Both the position numbers and the translations under genes were made by a program. Of a DNA stretch of 64,000 nucleotides, positions 42,175 to 50,884 are shown in pieces. Under the pieces are notes generated by a model. The model saw nothing but the letters and a program-made list of their open reading frames with translations, did no database searches and had not been told where the DNA came from. Position 1 is the first letter of the stretch, and each line of letters begins with the position of its first letter. Source of the stretch: an uncultured Bradyrhizobium sp. (GTDB taxonomy: Bacteria > Pseudomonadota > Alphaproteobacteria > Rhizobiales > Xanthobacteraceae); assembly GCF_936943645.1 (NCBI RefSeq), contig NZ_CAKZJO010000080.1:53684-117683 (forward strand), read 5' to 3'.

Positions 42175-44217
42175 ATGTCCAAGCAGTTGAAACCCAAAGC
42201 AAAAGACGACTTTTTCGGTGGCGACGAGCCGAAGCCCCGCGCCGCCAAGGCAGCACCGCGCGGCAGTGGCGGAGAAGCCGATTACACCGCGGCCGACATC
42301 GAGGTCCTCGAGGGCCTGGAACCGGTACGGCGCCGGCCGGGCATGTATATCGGCGGCACCGACGAGAAGGCGCTGCATCACCTGTTCGCCGAAGTCATCG
42401 ACAACTCGATGGACGAGGCGCTGGCGGGACATGCGACCTTCATCGGTGTCGAGCTGAGCACGGACGGGTTCCTGACCGTCACCGACAACGGACGCGGCAT
42501 TCCGATCGATCCGCACCCGAAATTCCCGAAGAAGTCGGCGCTCGAAGTCATCATGTGCACGCTCCACTCGGGCGGCAAGTTCGACAGCAAGGTGTACGAG
42601 ACCTCGGGCGGTCTGCACGGCGTCGGCATCTCCGTGGTGAATGCCCTCTCCTCACGTCTCGAAGTCGAAGTCGCGCGCGGCCAGAAGCTGCATCGCATGA
42701 CGTTCGAGCGCGGCCATCCCAAGGGCAAGCTCGAGGACCTCGGCAAGGTCAACAACCGCCGCGGCACGCGCGTGCGCTTCAAGCCTGACACCGACATCTT
42801 CGGCGCCAAGGCGGCGTTCAAGCCGCAGCGCCTGTTCAAGATGACACGCTCGAAGGCGTATCTGTTCGGCGGCGTCGAGATCCGCTGGAACTGCGCGCCC
42901 GAGCTGCTCAAGGGCGTCGAGGATGTCCCGGCGGAAGCGACCTTCCACTTCCCCGGCGGCCTCAAGGATTATCTGGCGGCGGCGATCCACGCCGACACGC
43001 TGGTGCATCCCGATATCTTCTCCGGCAAGTCGGGCCGCAACGGCGCGCATGGCGCCTGCGAATGGGCGGTGGCCTGGACCGCGGATGCCGACGGCTTCCT
43101 GTCCTCCTACACCAACACGGTGCCGACGCCCGATGGCGGCACGCACGAATCCGGCCTGCGCAGCGCGCTGCTCCGCGGCCTGAAGGATCACGCCGAGCGC
43201 GTCGGCCAGGGCAAGCGCGCCTCGTCCATCACCTCGGAAGACGTGATGGTGGGTGCAGCCGTGATGCTCTCGGTGTTCGTGCGCGAGCCCGAATTCCAGG
43301 GCCAGACCAAGGACCGCCTCGCCACCGCCGAAGCGCAGCGCATCGTCGAGCAGGCGATGAAGGATCCGTTCGACCATTGGCTGTCGGGCAATCCGAACAT
43401 GGCCAACCGGCTGCTCGACTTCGTGATCGACCGCGCCGAGGAGCGTCTGCGGCGGCGGCAGGAGAAAGAGACGGCGCGCAAGACTGCCGGCAAGAAGCTG
43501 CGCCTGCCCGGCAAGCTCGCCGACTGCACCGATGCCGGCACCGAAGGCTCCGAGCTGTTTATCGTCGAGGGCGACTCGGCAGGCGGCAGCGCCAAGCAGG
43601 CGCGCGACCGCAAGACGCAGGCGGTGCTGCCGCTACGCGGCAAGATTCTCAACGTCGCCTCCGCCGGCAAGGACAAGCTGACGGCCAACGCCCAGCTCTC
43701 CGACCTCGTGCAGGCGATCGGCTGCGGCCAGCTGCTGCACTATCGTGAAGAGGATCTGCGCTATCAGCGCATCATCATCATGACCGACGCCGACGTCGAC
43801 GGCGCCCACATCGCTTCGCTGCTGATCACCTTCTTCTATCGGCAGATGCCGCGGTTGATCGACGAGGGCCACCTCTTCCTCGCCGTGCCTCCGCTCTACA
43901 AGCTGACCCACGGCACCAAGTCGGTCTACGCGCGCGACGACAAGCACAAGGACGAGCTGATCCGAAGCGCGTTCAATGCCAACGCCAAGGTCGAGGTGAA
44001 CCGCTTCAAAGGCCTCGGCGAGATGATGCCGGCGCAGCTCAAGGAAACCACGATGGATCCAGCCAAGCGCACGCTGCTCAAGGTCGTGCTGCTCCCCGAC
44101 GATCGCGACACCACGGCCGATTCCGTGGAACGGCTGATGGGCACGAAGGCGGAGGCGCGCTTTGCTTTCATCTCGGACAAGGCCGAGTTCGCCAGCGAGG
44201 AATTGCTGGACGTCTGA
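42175..44217 (+). CDS. parE: DNA topoisomerase IV subunit B
   Basis: 680-residue ATPase subunit of topoisomerase IV, which with ParC separates daughter chromosomes. The GHKL ATPase is seen in YIGGTDEKALHHLFAEVIDN (the Asn of motif N), DNGRGIPIDPHPKF and GGLHGVGISVVNALSS. The TOPRIM domain follows with LFIVEGDSAGGSAKQARDRK (EGDSA motif), PLRGKILNVASAGKDKL and IIIMTDADVDGAHIASLL (DxDxD metal site). GyrB normally has a longer C-terminal region and a different end, so ParE is the better assignment. ATG 42175 gives a charged N-terminal leader (MSKQLKPKAKDDFFGG) of the usual kind. It ends with a strong terminator. Confidence 0.95.
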   Translation: MSKQLKPKAKDDFFGGDEPKPRAAKAAPRGSGGEADYTAADIEVLEGLEPVRRRPGMYIGGTDEKALHHLFAEVIDNSMDEALAGHATFIGVELSTDGFLTVTDNGRGIPIDPHPKFPKKSALEVIMCTLHSGGKFDSKVYETSGGLHGVGISVVNALSSRLEVEVARGQKLHRMTFERGHPKGKLEDLGKVNNRRGTRVRFKPDTDIFGAKAAFKPQRLFKMTRSKAYLFGGVEIRWNCAPELLKGVEDVPAEATFHFPGGLKDYLAAAIHADTLVHPDIFSGKSGRNGAHGACEWAVAWTADADGFLSSYTNTVPTPDGGTHESGLRSALLRGLKDHAERVGQGKRASSITSEDVMVGAAVMLSVFVREPEFQGQTKDRLATAEAQRIVEQAMKDPFDHWLSGNPNMANRLLDFVIDRAEERLRRRQEKETARKTAGKKLRLPGKLADCTDAGTEGSELFIVEGDSAGGSAKQARDRKTQAVLPLRGKILNVASAGKDKLTANAQLSDLVQAIGCGQLLHYREEDLRYQRIIIMTDADVDGAHIASLLITFFYRQMPRLIDEGHLFLAVPPLYKLTHGTKSVYARDDKHKDELIRSAFNANAKVEVNRFKGLGEMMPAQLKETTMDPAKRTLLKVVLLPDDRDTTADSVERLMGTKAEARFAFISDKAEFASEELLDV

Positions 44218-44241
44218 GACAGCGTTCTGACGCGTCACGCC

Positions 44242-44271
44242 AAGGCCCCGGTGGTTCGCCGGGGCCTTTTT
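44242..44271 (+). terminator. Rho-independent terminator of parE
   Basis: AAGGCCCCGG and CCGGGGCCTT enclose a 7-base loop, followed by T residues (44267-44271), 24 bases after the parE stop codon. Confidence 0.85.
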
Positions 44272-44638
44272 ACGTCTGCGGGGGTTCAGCCGGGTGACTC
44301 CTTCCGTCCCGACTCAGGCGCGTGGGGGCCGAGTCGGCCAACGACTCAGGGCGCCAAGGCGGAGGCAGCGCTGCCTCCGTTTCGGACAAAGCCGGATTTG
44401 CTAACGAGAAGTTACCCAAAATCGCAGGGTCGAAATTCCACCTAATATATTGAATCTATACGATAATTTTGCTTCTTCCGGAAACCGCCCCAAATCCGCC
44501 CGGCGCCGCGTTTTCCGGCGACTGTGCCTGCCCTGCAACAGCATTTCGGACGGAAACGTCTATAGTCCGGGACATCAGATGACACGAACTTCAGTGCGCT
44601 CGCGCCTGTTACGACAGACCAAGGTTGGGGATTTTGAC
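44272..44638 (+). other. Long leader and promoter region of the first barrel gene
   Basis: 367 bases between the parE terminator and the outer-membrane gene. The left part is GC-rich; 44396-44475 becomes AT-rich (around CCTAATATATTGAATC) and probably holds the promoter, leaving a 5' leader of about 160 bases. Long leaders are common for outer-membrane protein messages controlled by small RNAs. No coding signal. Confidence 0.45.
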
Positions 44639-45421
44639 ATGAAAAAGGTTTTGCTCGCTCTGACCGCGGTTGCCGCGATGACCGGTTCGGCCTCGGCGGC
44701 TGATCTCGCTGCCCGTCCTTACGTGAAGGCCCCGATGGCGGCGCCCGTCGCGAACTGGACCGGTTTCTACGTCTTCGGCGGTGGCGGCGGTGGCCTCTCG
44801 AACGCTGACCAGCATGTCCAGACCACGGGAACCAATACCGCGCTGACCATCGACCAGCGCCAGGGTGGCTCCTGTTGGTTCGGCACGGTCGGCGCCGGCT
44901 ACGACTGGCAGTTCAACAACACCTGGGTCGCCGGCGTGTTCGCCGACGGTCAGTTCGGCAGCATCCGCGCCACCATTCAGGATCCGATCGGCGGCCTCAC
45001 CGGCAACCAGAAGCTCGAAACCTCCTGGGCCGCCGGCGTGCGCCTCGGCTGGCTGGTCGCCCCGAACGTTCTCTCCTACGTCAACGGCGGCTACACCGGC
45101 GCTCACTTCGGCCAGACCAACTTCACGAACGTTGTGGGCACTCCGGCTGGCATCCACCTGAACAGCTACAACCGCAATGGTTGGTTCATCGGTGGCGGCG
45201 TCGAGAACAGCCTGAACATCTTCGGCCTCACCTCGCCCGGCTGGTTCATGAAGACCGAGTATCGTTCGGCCTTCTACAACACCAAGACCCAGAACGAGCT
45301 GGTCGACGGCACCAACGCGCTGGTCGGTCGCGACATCCGCGCCAACAGCTGGAACCAGACGATCTCGACCTCGCTGGTCTACCGCTTCAACTGGACCGGT
45401 CCGGTCGTCGCGAAGTACTGA
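44639..45421 (+). CDS. Outer-membrane beta-barrel protein (Omp25/OmpA-like)
   Basis: 260-residue outer-membrane barrel. The signal peptide is clean (MKKVLLALTAVAAMTGSASA), followed by a short proline-rich linker (ADLAARPYVKAPMAAPVA) and the family opening NWTGFYVFGGGGGG. Eight alternating strands follow, ending in TSLVYRFNWTGPVVAKY, with the aromatic residue close to the C-terminus used for barrel assembly. ATG 44639 has GGGGA seven bases upstream; the frame is open to 44450 but without a signal peptide. It belongs to the Omp_b-brl type common in rhizobia. Two related genes lie at 46757 and 47735. Confidence 0.92.
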   Translation: MKKVLLALTAVAAMTGSASAADLAARPYVKAPMAAPVANWTGFYVFGGGGGGLSNADQHVQTTGTNTALTIDQRQGGSCWFGTVGAGYDWQFNNTWVAGVFADGQFGSIRATIQDPIGGLTGNQKLETSWAAGVRLGWLVAPNVLSYVNGGYTGAHFGQTNFTNVVGTPAGIHLNSYNRNGWFIGGGVENSLNIFGLTSPGWFMKTEYRSAFYNTKTQNELVDGTNALVGRDIRANSWNQTISTSLVYRFNWTGPVVAKY

Positions 45422-45443
45422 TCTGATCTCACGATCAAACGTC

Positions 45444-45470
45444 AAAGCCCCGGCATCGCCGGGGCTTTTT
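45444..45470 (+). terminator. Rho-independent terminator of the first barrel gene
   Basis: AAAGCCCCGGC and GCCGGGGCTTT with an ATC loop and a following T-run, 22 bases after the stop codon. Confidence 0.85.
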
Positions 45471-45571
45471 CGTTATGGGCCAGTCGATGCAAGGCGGTGA
45501 ATGTCACGCGCCGCTTGCCTCGACGAGGCTGCCTTTGCGATCGCCCAACGGCATCCCTGATCGCTCCCCCT

Positions 45572-45635
45572 CGATTCTTGTTTTGACGCGCTTTCTTGAC
45601 GCGAACCGGTATCCACATCGCTCGAAAACGCTTTA
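45572..45635. repeat. Interspersed repeat upstream of the 61-residue membrane protein
   Basis: A GACGCG...TTGACGCGAACCGGTATCC...CGCTCGAAAACG block, which I recognise from memory as a repeat scattered through Bradyrhizobium intergenic DNA. It sits in the 293-base space between the barrel gene and the next gene. Confidence 0.55.
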
Positions 45636-45714
45636 GTGTGGGCCCAAGCTTTCGCGGCGGCGGTGATCCTTCATCGCCGCACCGTGACGGAAGCGGACCG
45701 ACAGGGAGGAACGC

Positions 45715-45900
45715 ATGCGCAGATTTCTGCTTGTGGCAGGCCTGTTTGCCCTCGCCGTCGGGCTGCTCTGGATCGGACAGGGCACGGGCACCATCGCCTG
45801 GCCGCGGTCGAGCTTCATGGTCAACCAGCTGCAATGGGCAGGTTATGGCGCAGCCATGGCCGGCTTCGGGCTGGTTCTGATCTGGCAAAGCAATCAATAG
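45715..45900 (+). CDS. Small inner-membrane protein (61 aa), hypothetical
   Basis: Two hydrophobic helices are visible: FLLVAGLFALAVGLLWIGQG (about 4-23) and YGAAMAGFGLVLIWQ (about 44-58), joined by a short loop. AGGGAGGAACGC precedes the ATG, a strong ribosome site. The SDR gene follows 21 bases later on the same strand, so the two are probably co-transcribed. I know no family for it. The small size, clear start and two helices make a real membrane protein likely. Confidence 0.75.
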   Translation: MRRFLLVAGLFALAVGLLWIGQGTGTIAWPRSSFMVNQLQWAGYGAAMAGFGLVLIWQSNQ

Positions 45901-45921
45901 AAGAAACCAGAAAGAAGAAAC

Positions 45922-46692
45922 ATGACATCCAACCGGTTCGATCTCCGCGGCAAGGTCGCGATCGTCACAGGAGGCAATGGCGGCATCGGGCTCGGCCTGG
46001 CGCACGGGCTCGCCGACGCAGGCGCCGACATCGCCGTGGTCGGACGCAACGAGGCGAAGTCCAAGGCAGCCGTCGAAGATCTCAAAGCGCGCGGCGTGAA
46101 GGCGATCTCCATCACCACCGACGTCACCGACAAGGCGGCGATCGCCGCGATGGTGGACCGCGTGGTCAGGGATCTCGGCCGCATCGACATCCTCATCAAC
46201 AATGCCGGCATGAGCATCCGCAAGCCGCCCCACGAGCTCGAGCTCGACGAGTGGAACACGGTGATCCAGACCAATCTCACCAGCGCCTTTCTGTGCTCGA
46301 AGCTCGCCTATCCCGCGCTGAAGGCGTCCGGCAACGGCAAGGTGATCAACATCGGCTCGATGATGTCGATCTTCGGTGCGAGCTTCGCGACCGCTTACGC
46401 GGCGAGCAAGGGCGGCATCGTGCAGTATACGCGCGCCTGCGCCAACGCCTGGGCGCCCGACAACATCCAGGTCAACGCGATCCTGCCGGGCTGGATCGAC
46501 ACCGACCTCACCCGCGGTGCGCGCAAGCAGGTCTCCGGCCTGCACGAGCGCGTGCTGGCGCGCACCCCTGCGGGACGCTGGGGCGACATCGACGACTTCG
46601 CCGGCATCGCGGTATTCCTCGCATCGCCCGCCTCGAACTTCGTCACGGGCACCGCGATTCCCGTCGACGGCGGTTTCTCGGTGATGGCCTGA
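45922..46692 (+). CDS. SDR family oxidoreductase (gluconate/2-deoxygluconate dehydrogenase-like)
   Basis: 256-residue classical short-chain dehydrogenase. Cofactor loop GGNGGIGLG (the text reads IVTGGNGGIGLGLAHGLADA), NAG in DILINNAGMSI, Ser in NIGSMMSIFG and the catalytic YAASKGG. The residue pattern VVGRNEAK after the second strand favours NADP. The best overall resemblance is to 5-keto- or 2-deoxy-D-gluconate dehydrogenases, but substrate calls in this group are weak. The C-terminal FVTGTAIPVDGGFSVMA is standard. It follows the 61-residue membrane gene by 21 bases and ends with a shared terminator. Confidence 0.93.
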   Translation: MTSNRFDLRGKVAIVTGGNGGIGLGLAHGLADAGADIAVVGRNEAKSKAAVEDLKARGVKAISITTDVTDKAAIAAMVDRVVRDLGRIDILINNAGMSIRKPPHELELDEWNTVIQTNLTSAFLCSKLAYPALKASGNGKVINIGSMMSIFGASFATAYAASKGGIVQYTRACANAWAPDNIQVNAILPGWIDTDLTRGARKQVSGLHERVLARTPAGRWGDIDDFAGIAVFLASPASNFVTGTAIPVDGGFSVMA

Positions 46693-46707
46693 GGCGCACG
46701 CGCACGT

Positions 46708-46739
46708 AAAAAAGCCCCGGCATCGCAGCCGGGGCTTTT
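46708..46739. terminator. Bidirectional terminator between SDR and second barrel gene
   Basis: AAAAGCCCCGGC and GCCGGGGCTTTT enclose a 6-base loop, with an A-run on the left and a T-run on the right. It serves both the SDR gene and the convergent barrel gene. Confidence 0.85.
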
Positions 46740-46756
46740 GCTGTTCTTGCAGGCGA

Positions 46757-47476
46757 TCAGTACTTCGCCATCACCGGGCCGCCGAACTTGTAGCTGATGC
46801 CGACCGTGACAGTCTGGTACTGGCTGGCGACACTGTAGGGAATATTGCCGTTGGGCGTTGCCAGAGGCGCGCCGCCGCGGGAGTAGCGCTCGAAATCGTA
46901 GTAGCGATACTCGGCCTTGCCGAGCCAGTTCGGAGCGAATGCGTATTCCACGCCGGCACCTGCGGTCCAACCGCTGGTGTTCGACGAGAAGGCATCGACG
47001 CCGACGCCGAGATTCGTGTTCACGTGACGCTGCTCGCCATAGGCCCATCCGCCCGTCGCAAAGAACAACCATTTGTTGAACGCAATGCCGGCGCGGCCGC
47101 GGATGGTGCCGACCCAGCGCAGCGTGGTCTCATCGCGAGTGCCGCCCACGAAATTGTCGTCGCCCTTGATGTCCGCCCAGGCGAGATCGCCTTCGACACC
47201 GAGCACGAAATTCCTGATCTGCCAGTTATAGCCGGCGAGGCCGCCGGCGATGGGCCCGCGCGAGTCATAGCTATTGGCAAAACCGACGTCGTTGAGGCGA
47301 TCGTGATTGCCCCAGCCATATCCGCCAAACCCGCCGATGTAGAAGCCGGTCCAGTTATACACCGCGACCGGCGGCGCGATGGGTGCGGCCTTGACGGCCA
47401 TGTCGGCTGCCGCCGCGATGCCGGGCGCACCGACCAGAAGAGACATCATTCCTGCGAAAACCAAAGCCTTTTTCAT
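46757..47476 (-). CDS. Outer-membrane beta-barrel protein (second copy)
   Basis: 239 residues. The signal peptide is MKKALVFAGMMSLLVGAPGI followed by AAAA; the mature start reads YNWTGFYIGGFGGYGWG, the same family signature as the gene at 44639. It ends GISYKFGGPVMAKY, so the barrel-assembly C-terminus is present, with the same GGPV-AKY ending as its neighbours. Eight strands of barrel are expected. Sequence identity to the other two copies appears limited outside the signature, so the duplication is old. It converges with the SDR gene and follows the third copy on the same strand. Confidence 0.92.
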   Translation of the reverse strand: MKKALVFAGMMSLLVGAPGIAAAADMAVKAAPIAPPVAVYNWTGFYIGGFGGYGWGNHDRLNDVGFANSYDSRGPIAGGLAGYNWQIRNFVLGVEGDLAWADIKGDDNFVGGTRDETTLRWVGTIRGRAGIAFNKWLFFATGGWAYGEQRHVNTNLGVGVDAFSSNTSGWTAGAGVEYAFAPNWLGKAEYRYYDFERYSRGGAPLATPNGNIPYSVASQYQTVTVGISYKFGGPVMAKY

Positions 47477-47650
47477 CGGTATTGCTCCAGAAAAAGTTGC
47501 AAGAAATGGAAATTGTCCGCCTGCATGATACGTCGCACCTCTGGGGTTGCGAGGCCCAATCTGCCCTCCTCGCGGGCTCTAGTGCGCTATTTGGGACAAA
47601 GTGGCATTTGAATCACGCAAAGGTCCATCAGGCTGACGTTTCCCGGACGC

Positions 47651-47681
47651 AAAAAAGAGCCCCGGACGAAGCCGGGGCTCT
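47651..47681 (-). terminator. Rho-independent terminator of the third barrel gene
   Basis: On the minus strand GAGCCCCGG and CCGGGGCTC enclose a 6-base loop and are followed by a run of T (A at 47651-47656), 54 bases past the stop codon at 47735. Confidence 0.85.
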
Positions 47682-47734
47682 CGAAGTTTGGCAGTGCTTT
47701 TTTGATCGTTGGTCGCGTTGCGTCGTCGACGTGC

Positions 47735-48502
47735 TCAGTAACGGGCGATGACCGGTGCGTCGAACTTGTAGCTCGCGCGCACGACGGCCCACTGGATGTC
47801 GCGCGGCTTGGCATCGAAGGTGTAGTTACCCGAGGTGCCGCCGAGCTGATAGGTCTGGCTGCCGAAGGCAGCGTAGTTGTATTCGAGGCCGACGATCCAG
47901 TTGCGGGTGACGCCGTATTCCCAGCCGGCGCCGACGGTCCAGCCGTTGGCCCAGTGCGTCTGTCCGCCCGATCCCGTTGCCGGGCCGACCGTGTCGTTGA
48001 CCGAAAGACGATTGTTCACGCCGGCATAGCCGCCCTTGACGTAGAAGAGGTTGTTCTGCACGGCAAAGCCGGCGCGGCCGACCACGGTCGCAAGCACGTT
48101 GGCGCGCCAGGAGAACACGTCGTCGCCGGCACCGAACGCGGTGTTCGTGAACGAGCCCTTGTTGTCGAGGCCGGAGATGGTGCCCTCCATGCCGAACACG
48201 TAGTTGTTGGCCTGCCAGTTGTAGCCGATCTGCGCACCGCCCATGATGCCCGATCCGCGCTGACGATAGCCCTGCCCCGGCCCGAGATCGCCGAAGGTCG
48301 ACGTATTCCCGTTGTTGATGAACTGCTCGTTGGTCCATGCGCCGCCGATGTGGCCACCGACATAGAAGCCGGTCCAGTTGAACAGCGGCTCCACATAAGC
48401 GGGCGCCTTCGTGTAACGCGCGCCGAGATCGGCAGCGGAGGCCACGCCCGTCGAAACCAGAGCGGTCGTGCAGGCGAAGGCGGCAATGAATTTGTTACGC
48501 AT
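47735..48502 (-). CDS. Outer-membrane beta-barrel protein (third copy)
   Basis: 255 residues from ATG 48502. Signal peptide MRNKFIAAFACTTALVSTGV followed by ASAA; the mature start is DLGARYTKAPAYVEPLFNWT and continues GFYVGGHIGG. The C-terminus is VVRASYKFDAPVIARY, a typical barrel-assembly end. The frame is open to 48538, but ATG 48502 gives the signal peptide. It is separated from the second copy by 258 bases that contain its own terminator, so the genes are transcribed separately. Probably one of several abundant surface proteins of the family. Confidence 0.92.
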   Translation of the reverse strand: MRNKFIAAFACTTALVSTGVASAADLGARYTKAPAYVEPLFNWTGFYVGGHIGGAWTNEQFINNGNTSTFGDLGPGQGYRQRGSGIMGGAQIGYNWQANNYVFGMEGTISGLDNKGSFTNTAFGAGDDVFSWRANVLATVVGRAGFAVQNNLFYVKGGYAGVNNRLSVNDTVGPATGSGGQTHWANGWTVGAGWEYGVTRNWIVGLEYNYAAFGSQTYQLGGTSGNYTFDAKPRDIQWAVVRASYKFDAPVIARY

Positions 48503-48681
48503 GGTACACCCCGTGTCCTTTGATGGGCGCACGGTCACAGACGCACGTTACTAAAATTGGAATCAACAGAGTTAACGCGGCGCATCGGCCGGCACCGACG
48601 TGCAGATGCGTCGGCGCTGTTGCCGACGCGCAACGCCGGACGCGCGATTTAACGCGGCGTTATCCCTACCAAATTGCGACG

Positions 48682-49929
48682 TTACGATCTCGCAGCTACT
48701 TTCGACTGCACGTGCTCGGGTCGCACGCCGAGCCCAATCAGCCGCGCAGGAATGCCCTGGAGCCACGGCAACGCGGTGATGAGCCGTACGATCAGCGGCA
48801 CCTTCAGTGGCTGATCGCCGCCGTACAGAGCGCCGCTGATGATGTTGTTCTGCACGACCCTTTGCATCCACTGCGTCATTTTCACCGGGAACTCGCGGCG
48901 ACGGCGCACGGCATCGAGTTCGTCCTCGGACGGGCAGCCTTGCTGCAACTTGTCTGCCAGCAGATTGGCGGTCGCGACCGCGTCCTGCACGGCGAGATTG
49001 ACGCCGACACCGCCGACCGGCGACATCGCATGCGCGGCGTCGCCGATGCACAGCAGGCCCGGCCGCGTCCAGCGCGTCAGACGATTGATCGCAACCGTCA
49101 GCAGCTTGACGTCGTCGAAGCTCTTCACGTCGGCGATGCCGGCCTTGAGGATCGGCGCCATGCGGACGACGTCGTCGAGCAGAGCCTGCAGTCCCCTCGC
49201 CTTCACCGCCTCGTACTGTCCCTTGGCGATGACATAGGCGCATTGCCAGTAATCGCCGCGGTCGAAGGTGATCATCATCTTGCCCGGCTCGACGCGCGCG
49301 AACACGTTCTCGGTCTCGTCGGCCTTGCGGCCGGCGCGAAACCACAGCACGTCCATCGGCGCGCCGATCTCCTCGACCGCGAGGCCCGCGCGCTCGCGCA
49401 CCGTCGAATGCCGGCCGTCGCAGGCGATGGTCAGATCGGCTTCGATGTCGACGATGCCGTCGGGCGTCGTCGCCCGCACGCCGGCGATGGTCTCGCCGCG
49501 GCGGATCAGATCGACCGCCTCGGTATTCATCATCATTTCCAGCGAGGCAAAGCGCCCGCCGGCTTCGCGCAGGAAATTCAGGAAGTCCCATTGCGGCATG
49601 AAGGCAATGAAGGGGTACTTGGTGTGGAGCCGGGAAAGATCGGCAATGCGCACCGGCGTACCGCCGAACAGGCCGTCCAGCTTCTGCAGGCGCTGATGCG
49701 GCAGCTTCAGGAAGCCGTCGATCAGGCCGAGCTCGTCCATCACTTGAAGCGTCGAGGGATGCACGGTATCGCCCCGGAAGTCGCGGAAGAAATCCGCGTG
49801 TTTCTCCAGCACCACGACCTCGATGCCGGCCCGCCCCAGGAGATAGCCGAGCATCATGCCGGCTGGTCCCCCGCCGACGATGCAGCAGCGGACCCGTTTG
49901 GTTCGGTTCGATGGTTGGTCGGATGTCAT
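48682..49929 (-). CDS. FAD-dependent monooxygenase (PHBH/UbiH superfamily)
   Basis: 415-residue flavoprotein. The FAD site GxGxxG is in CCIVGGGPAGMMLGYLLGRA, the central DG motif in LTIACDGRHSTVRERAG, and the GD motif in GLLCIGDAAHAMSPVGGVGV, which together define the class A flavoprotein hydroxylase fold. These enzymes insert one oxygen atom into aromatic or related substrates using NAD(P)H. The C-terminal 60 residues (about 355-415) are helical. It stands alone between barrel gene 3 and the small ORF at 50144. Substrate unknown; an aromatic acid or ubiquinone precursor is possible. Confidence 0.9.
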   Translation of the reverse strand: MTSDQPSNRTKRVRCCIVGGGPAGMMLGYLLGRAGIEVVVLEKHADFFRDFRGDTVHPSTLQVMDELGLIDGFLKLPHQRLQKLDGLFGGTPVRIADLSRLHTKYPFIAFMPQWDFLNFLREAGGRFASLEMMMNTEAVDLIRRGETIAGVRATTPDGIVDIEADLTIACDGRHSTVRERAGLAVEEIGAPMDVLWFRAGRKADETENVFARVEPGKMMITFDRGDYWQCAYVIAKGQYEAVKARGLQALLDDVVRMAPILKAGIADVKSFDDVKLLTVAINRLTRWTRPGLLCIGDAAHAMSPVGGVGVNLAVQDAVATANLLADKLQQGCPSEDELDAVRRRREFPVKMTQWMQRVVQNNIISGALYGGDQPLKVPLIVRLITALPWLQGIPARLIGLGVRPEHVQSKVAARS

Positions 49930-50143
49930 GGCAGCCGGGATCCGCGATGCAAGTCTCGATCAAGATAGGGCGGAGAATGTAGCGCCGATTCCGGTCGATT
50001 GACGCCTGAATCTGGATGCGCGACGTCCGACGCCGGCCGGCAGCTCCGCTCCCCTGCCGTCGCTGCCGTCCCGGGGAATAAGCCGCGCCCCCAATTGTTA
50101 TCAGGACATACGACCCAAAAGGGCATCAGAGGGAACGTTCAAC

Positions 50144-50254
50144 GTGGCATGGTTGCTTGCAGGCGTGGCAGCCTGGCTGGCCATCAACGTCGCGCTCGTC
50201 TATCTGCGCACGCGCCGGAGCCGCGATGCGGAGGAGAGCGAGCCGCGGGCCTAG
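50144..50254 (+). CDS. Very small membrane protein (36 aa)
   Basis: Starts at GTG 50144 with GAGGGA nine bases upstream. The product begins with one hydrophobic helix (AWLLAGVAAWLAINVALVYL) and ends with a charged tail (RTRRSRDAEESEPRA), a positive-inside arrangement of the kind seen in real single-pass peptides. It lies in the gap between the FAD monooxygenase and a hairpin terminator (50325-50349). No homologue known to me; confidence rests on ribosome site and membrane design. Confidence 0.6.
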   Translation: MAWLLAGVAAWLAINVALVYLRTRRSRDAEESEPRA

Positions 50255-50324
50255 CTTTGCCTGCGGCAAGAGCCGTGTCGGCGGTTCGGGTCGGAACGGC
50301 AATCGCTCCCTGACGTGCAGCGAG

Positions 50325-50349
50325 AAAGGCCCCCGCAGCGCGGGCCTTT
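50325..50349. terminator. Hairpin between converging small genes
   Basis: AAAGGCCC...GGGCCTTT with inner CGC/GCG pairing and a two-base bulge. It sits after the 36-residue gene (plus strand) and the Gly-rich gene (minus strand), and so may end both transcripts. Confidence 0.65.
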
Positions 50350-50362
50350 GACGACAGCCAGA

Positions 50363-50788
50363 CTATCGCTGATCCTCATTGCTGGTCCCGGTTCCCGGAC
50401 TGCCGATCGGCAGCCCGTTGGGCGCGTGACCGACGCCCGTGTTCCGTTCGGCTTGCGCCGCGGCCGGCGTCTTGCCGTTCGCGGTCGGCGGCTGCGCATT
50501 CTGATTGTTCAGGCTGTTGTTGGTGTTGACGTTGGCTCCGGTGGTGGTGCCATGCGTCCCCATTCCTGAAGGCGCCGACGGCCCCGAATTGGCGCTGCTG
50601 GATGACGTGCCCATTCCGGCACCTGAACTCGCCGCAGATCCGGCACCGCCGGTGCCCGTCCCCGCCGCGGCGCCTGCGCCGGCACCGCCACCCGCGCCCG
50701 CACCGCCGCCTCCACCGCCCCCTTGGGCAAAGGCCGCCGTCGAAAGCGCAGCACATGTGAAGGCGATGAGAATGGACTTGCGGATCAT
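50363..50788 (-). CDS. Glycine-rich secreted protein, hypothetical
   Basis: 141 residues. The signal peptide is MIRKSILIAFTCAALSTAAFAQ; the mature protein starts with about 60 residues made almost entirely of Gly, Ala, Ser and Thr and ends with a less repetitive charged part (GKTPAAAQAERNTGVG). It has low complexity throughout and no recognisable domain. Such proteins may be flexible periplasmic or surface linkers. The ATG at 50788 has AGGGAGT six bases upstream. Frame and codon pattern agree with a real gene, but the low complexity prevents a family call. Confidence 0.7.
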   Translation of the reverse strand: MIRKSILIAFTCAALSTAAFAQGGGGGGGAGAGGGAGAGAAAGTGTGGAGSAASSGAGMGTSSSSANSGPSAPSGMGTHGTTTGANVNTNNSLNNQNAQPPTANGKTPAAAQAERNTGVGHAPNGLPIGSPGTGTSNEDQR

Positions 50789-50884
50789 GGATCAACTCCC
50801 TGGTTTGCTGGACAATCCAGGAGGCAGCGGAGTTGTTCCTTGGGCCGGATGTCTTGCGGCCTCAGTCGCGGAATGCCGAAGCGA

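Noticed and set aside
45572..45635. Attachment-site or transposon end near 45.6 kb
   Set aside because: Sequence is a common intergenic repeat as far as I recall; no transposase, integrase or target duplication is visible.
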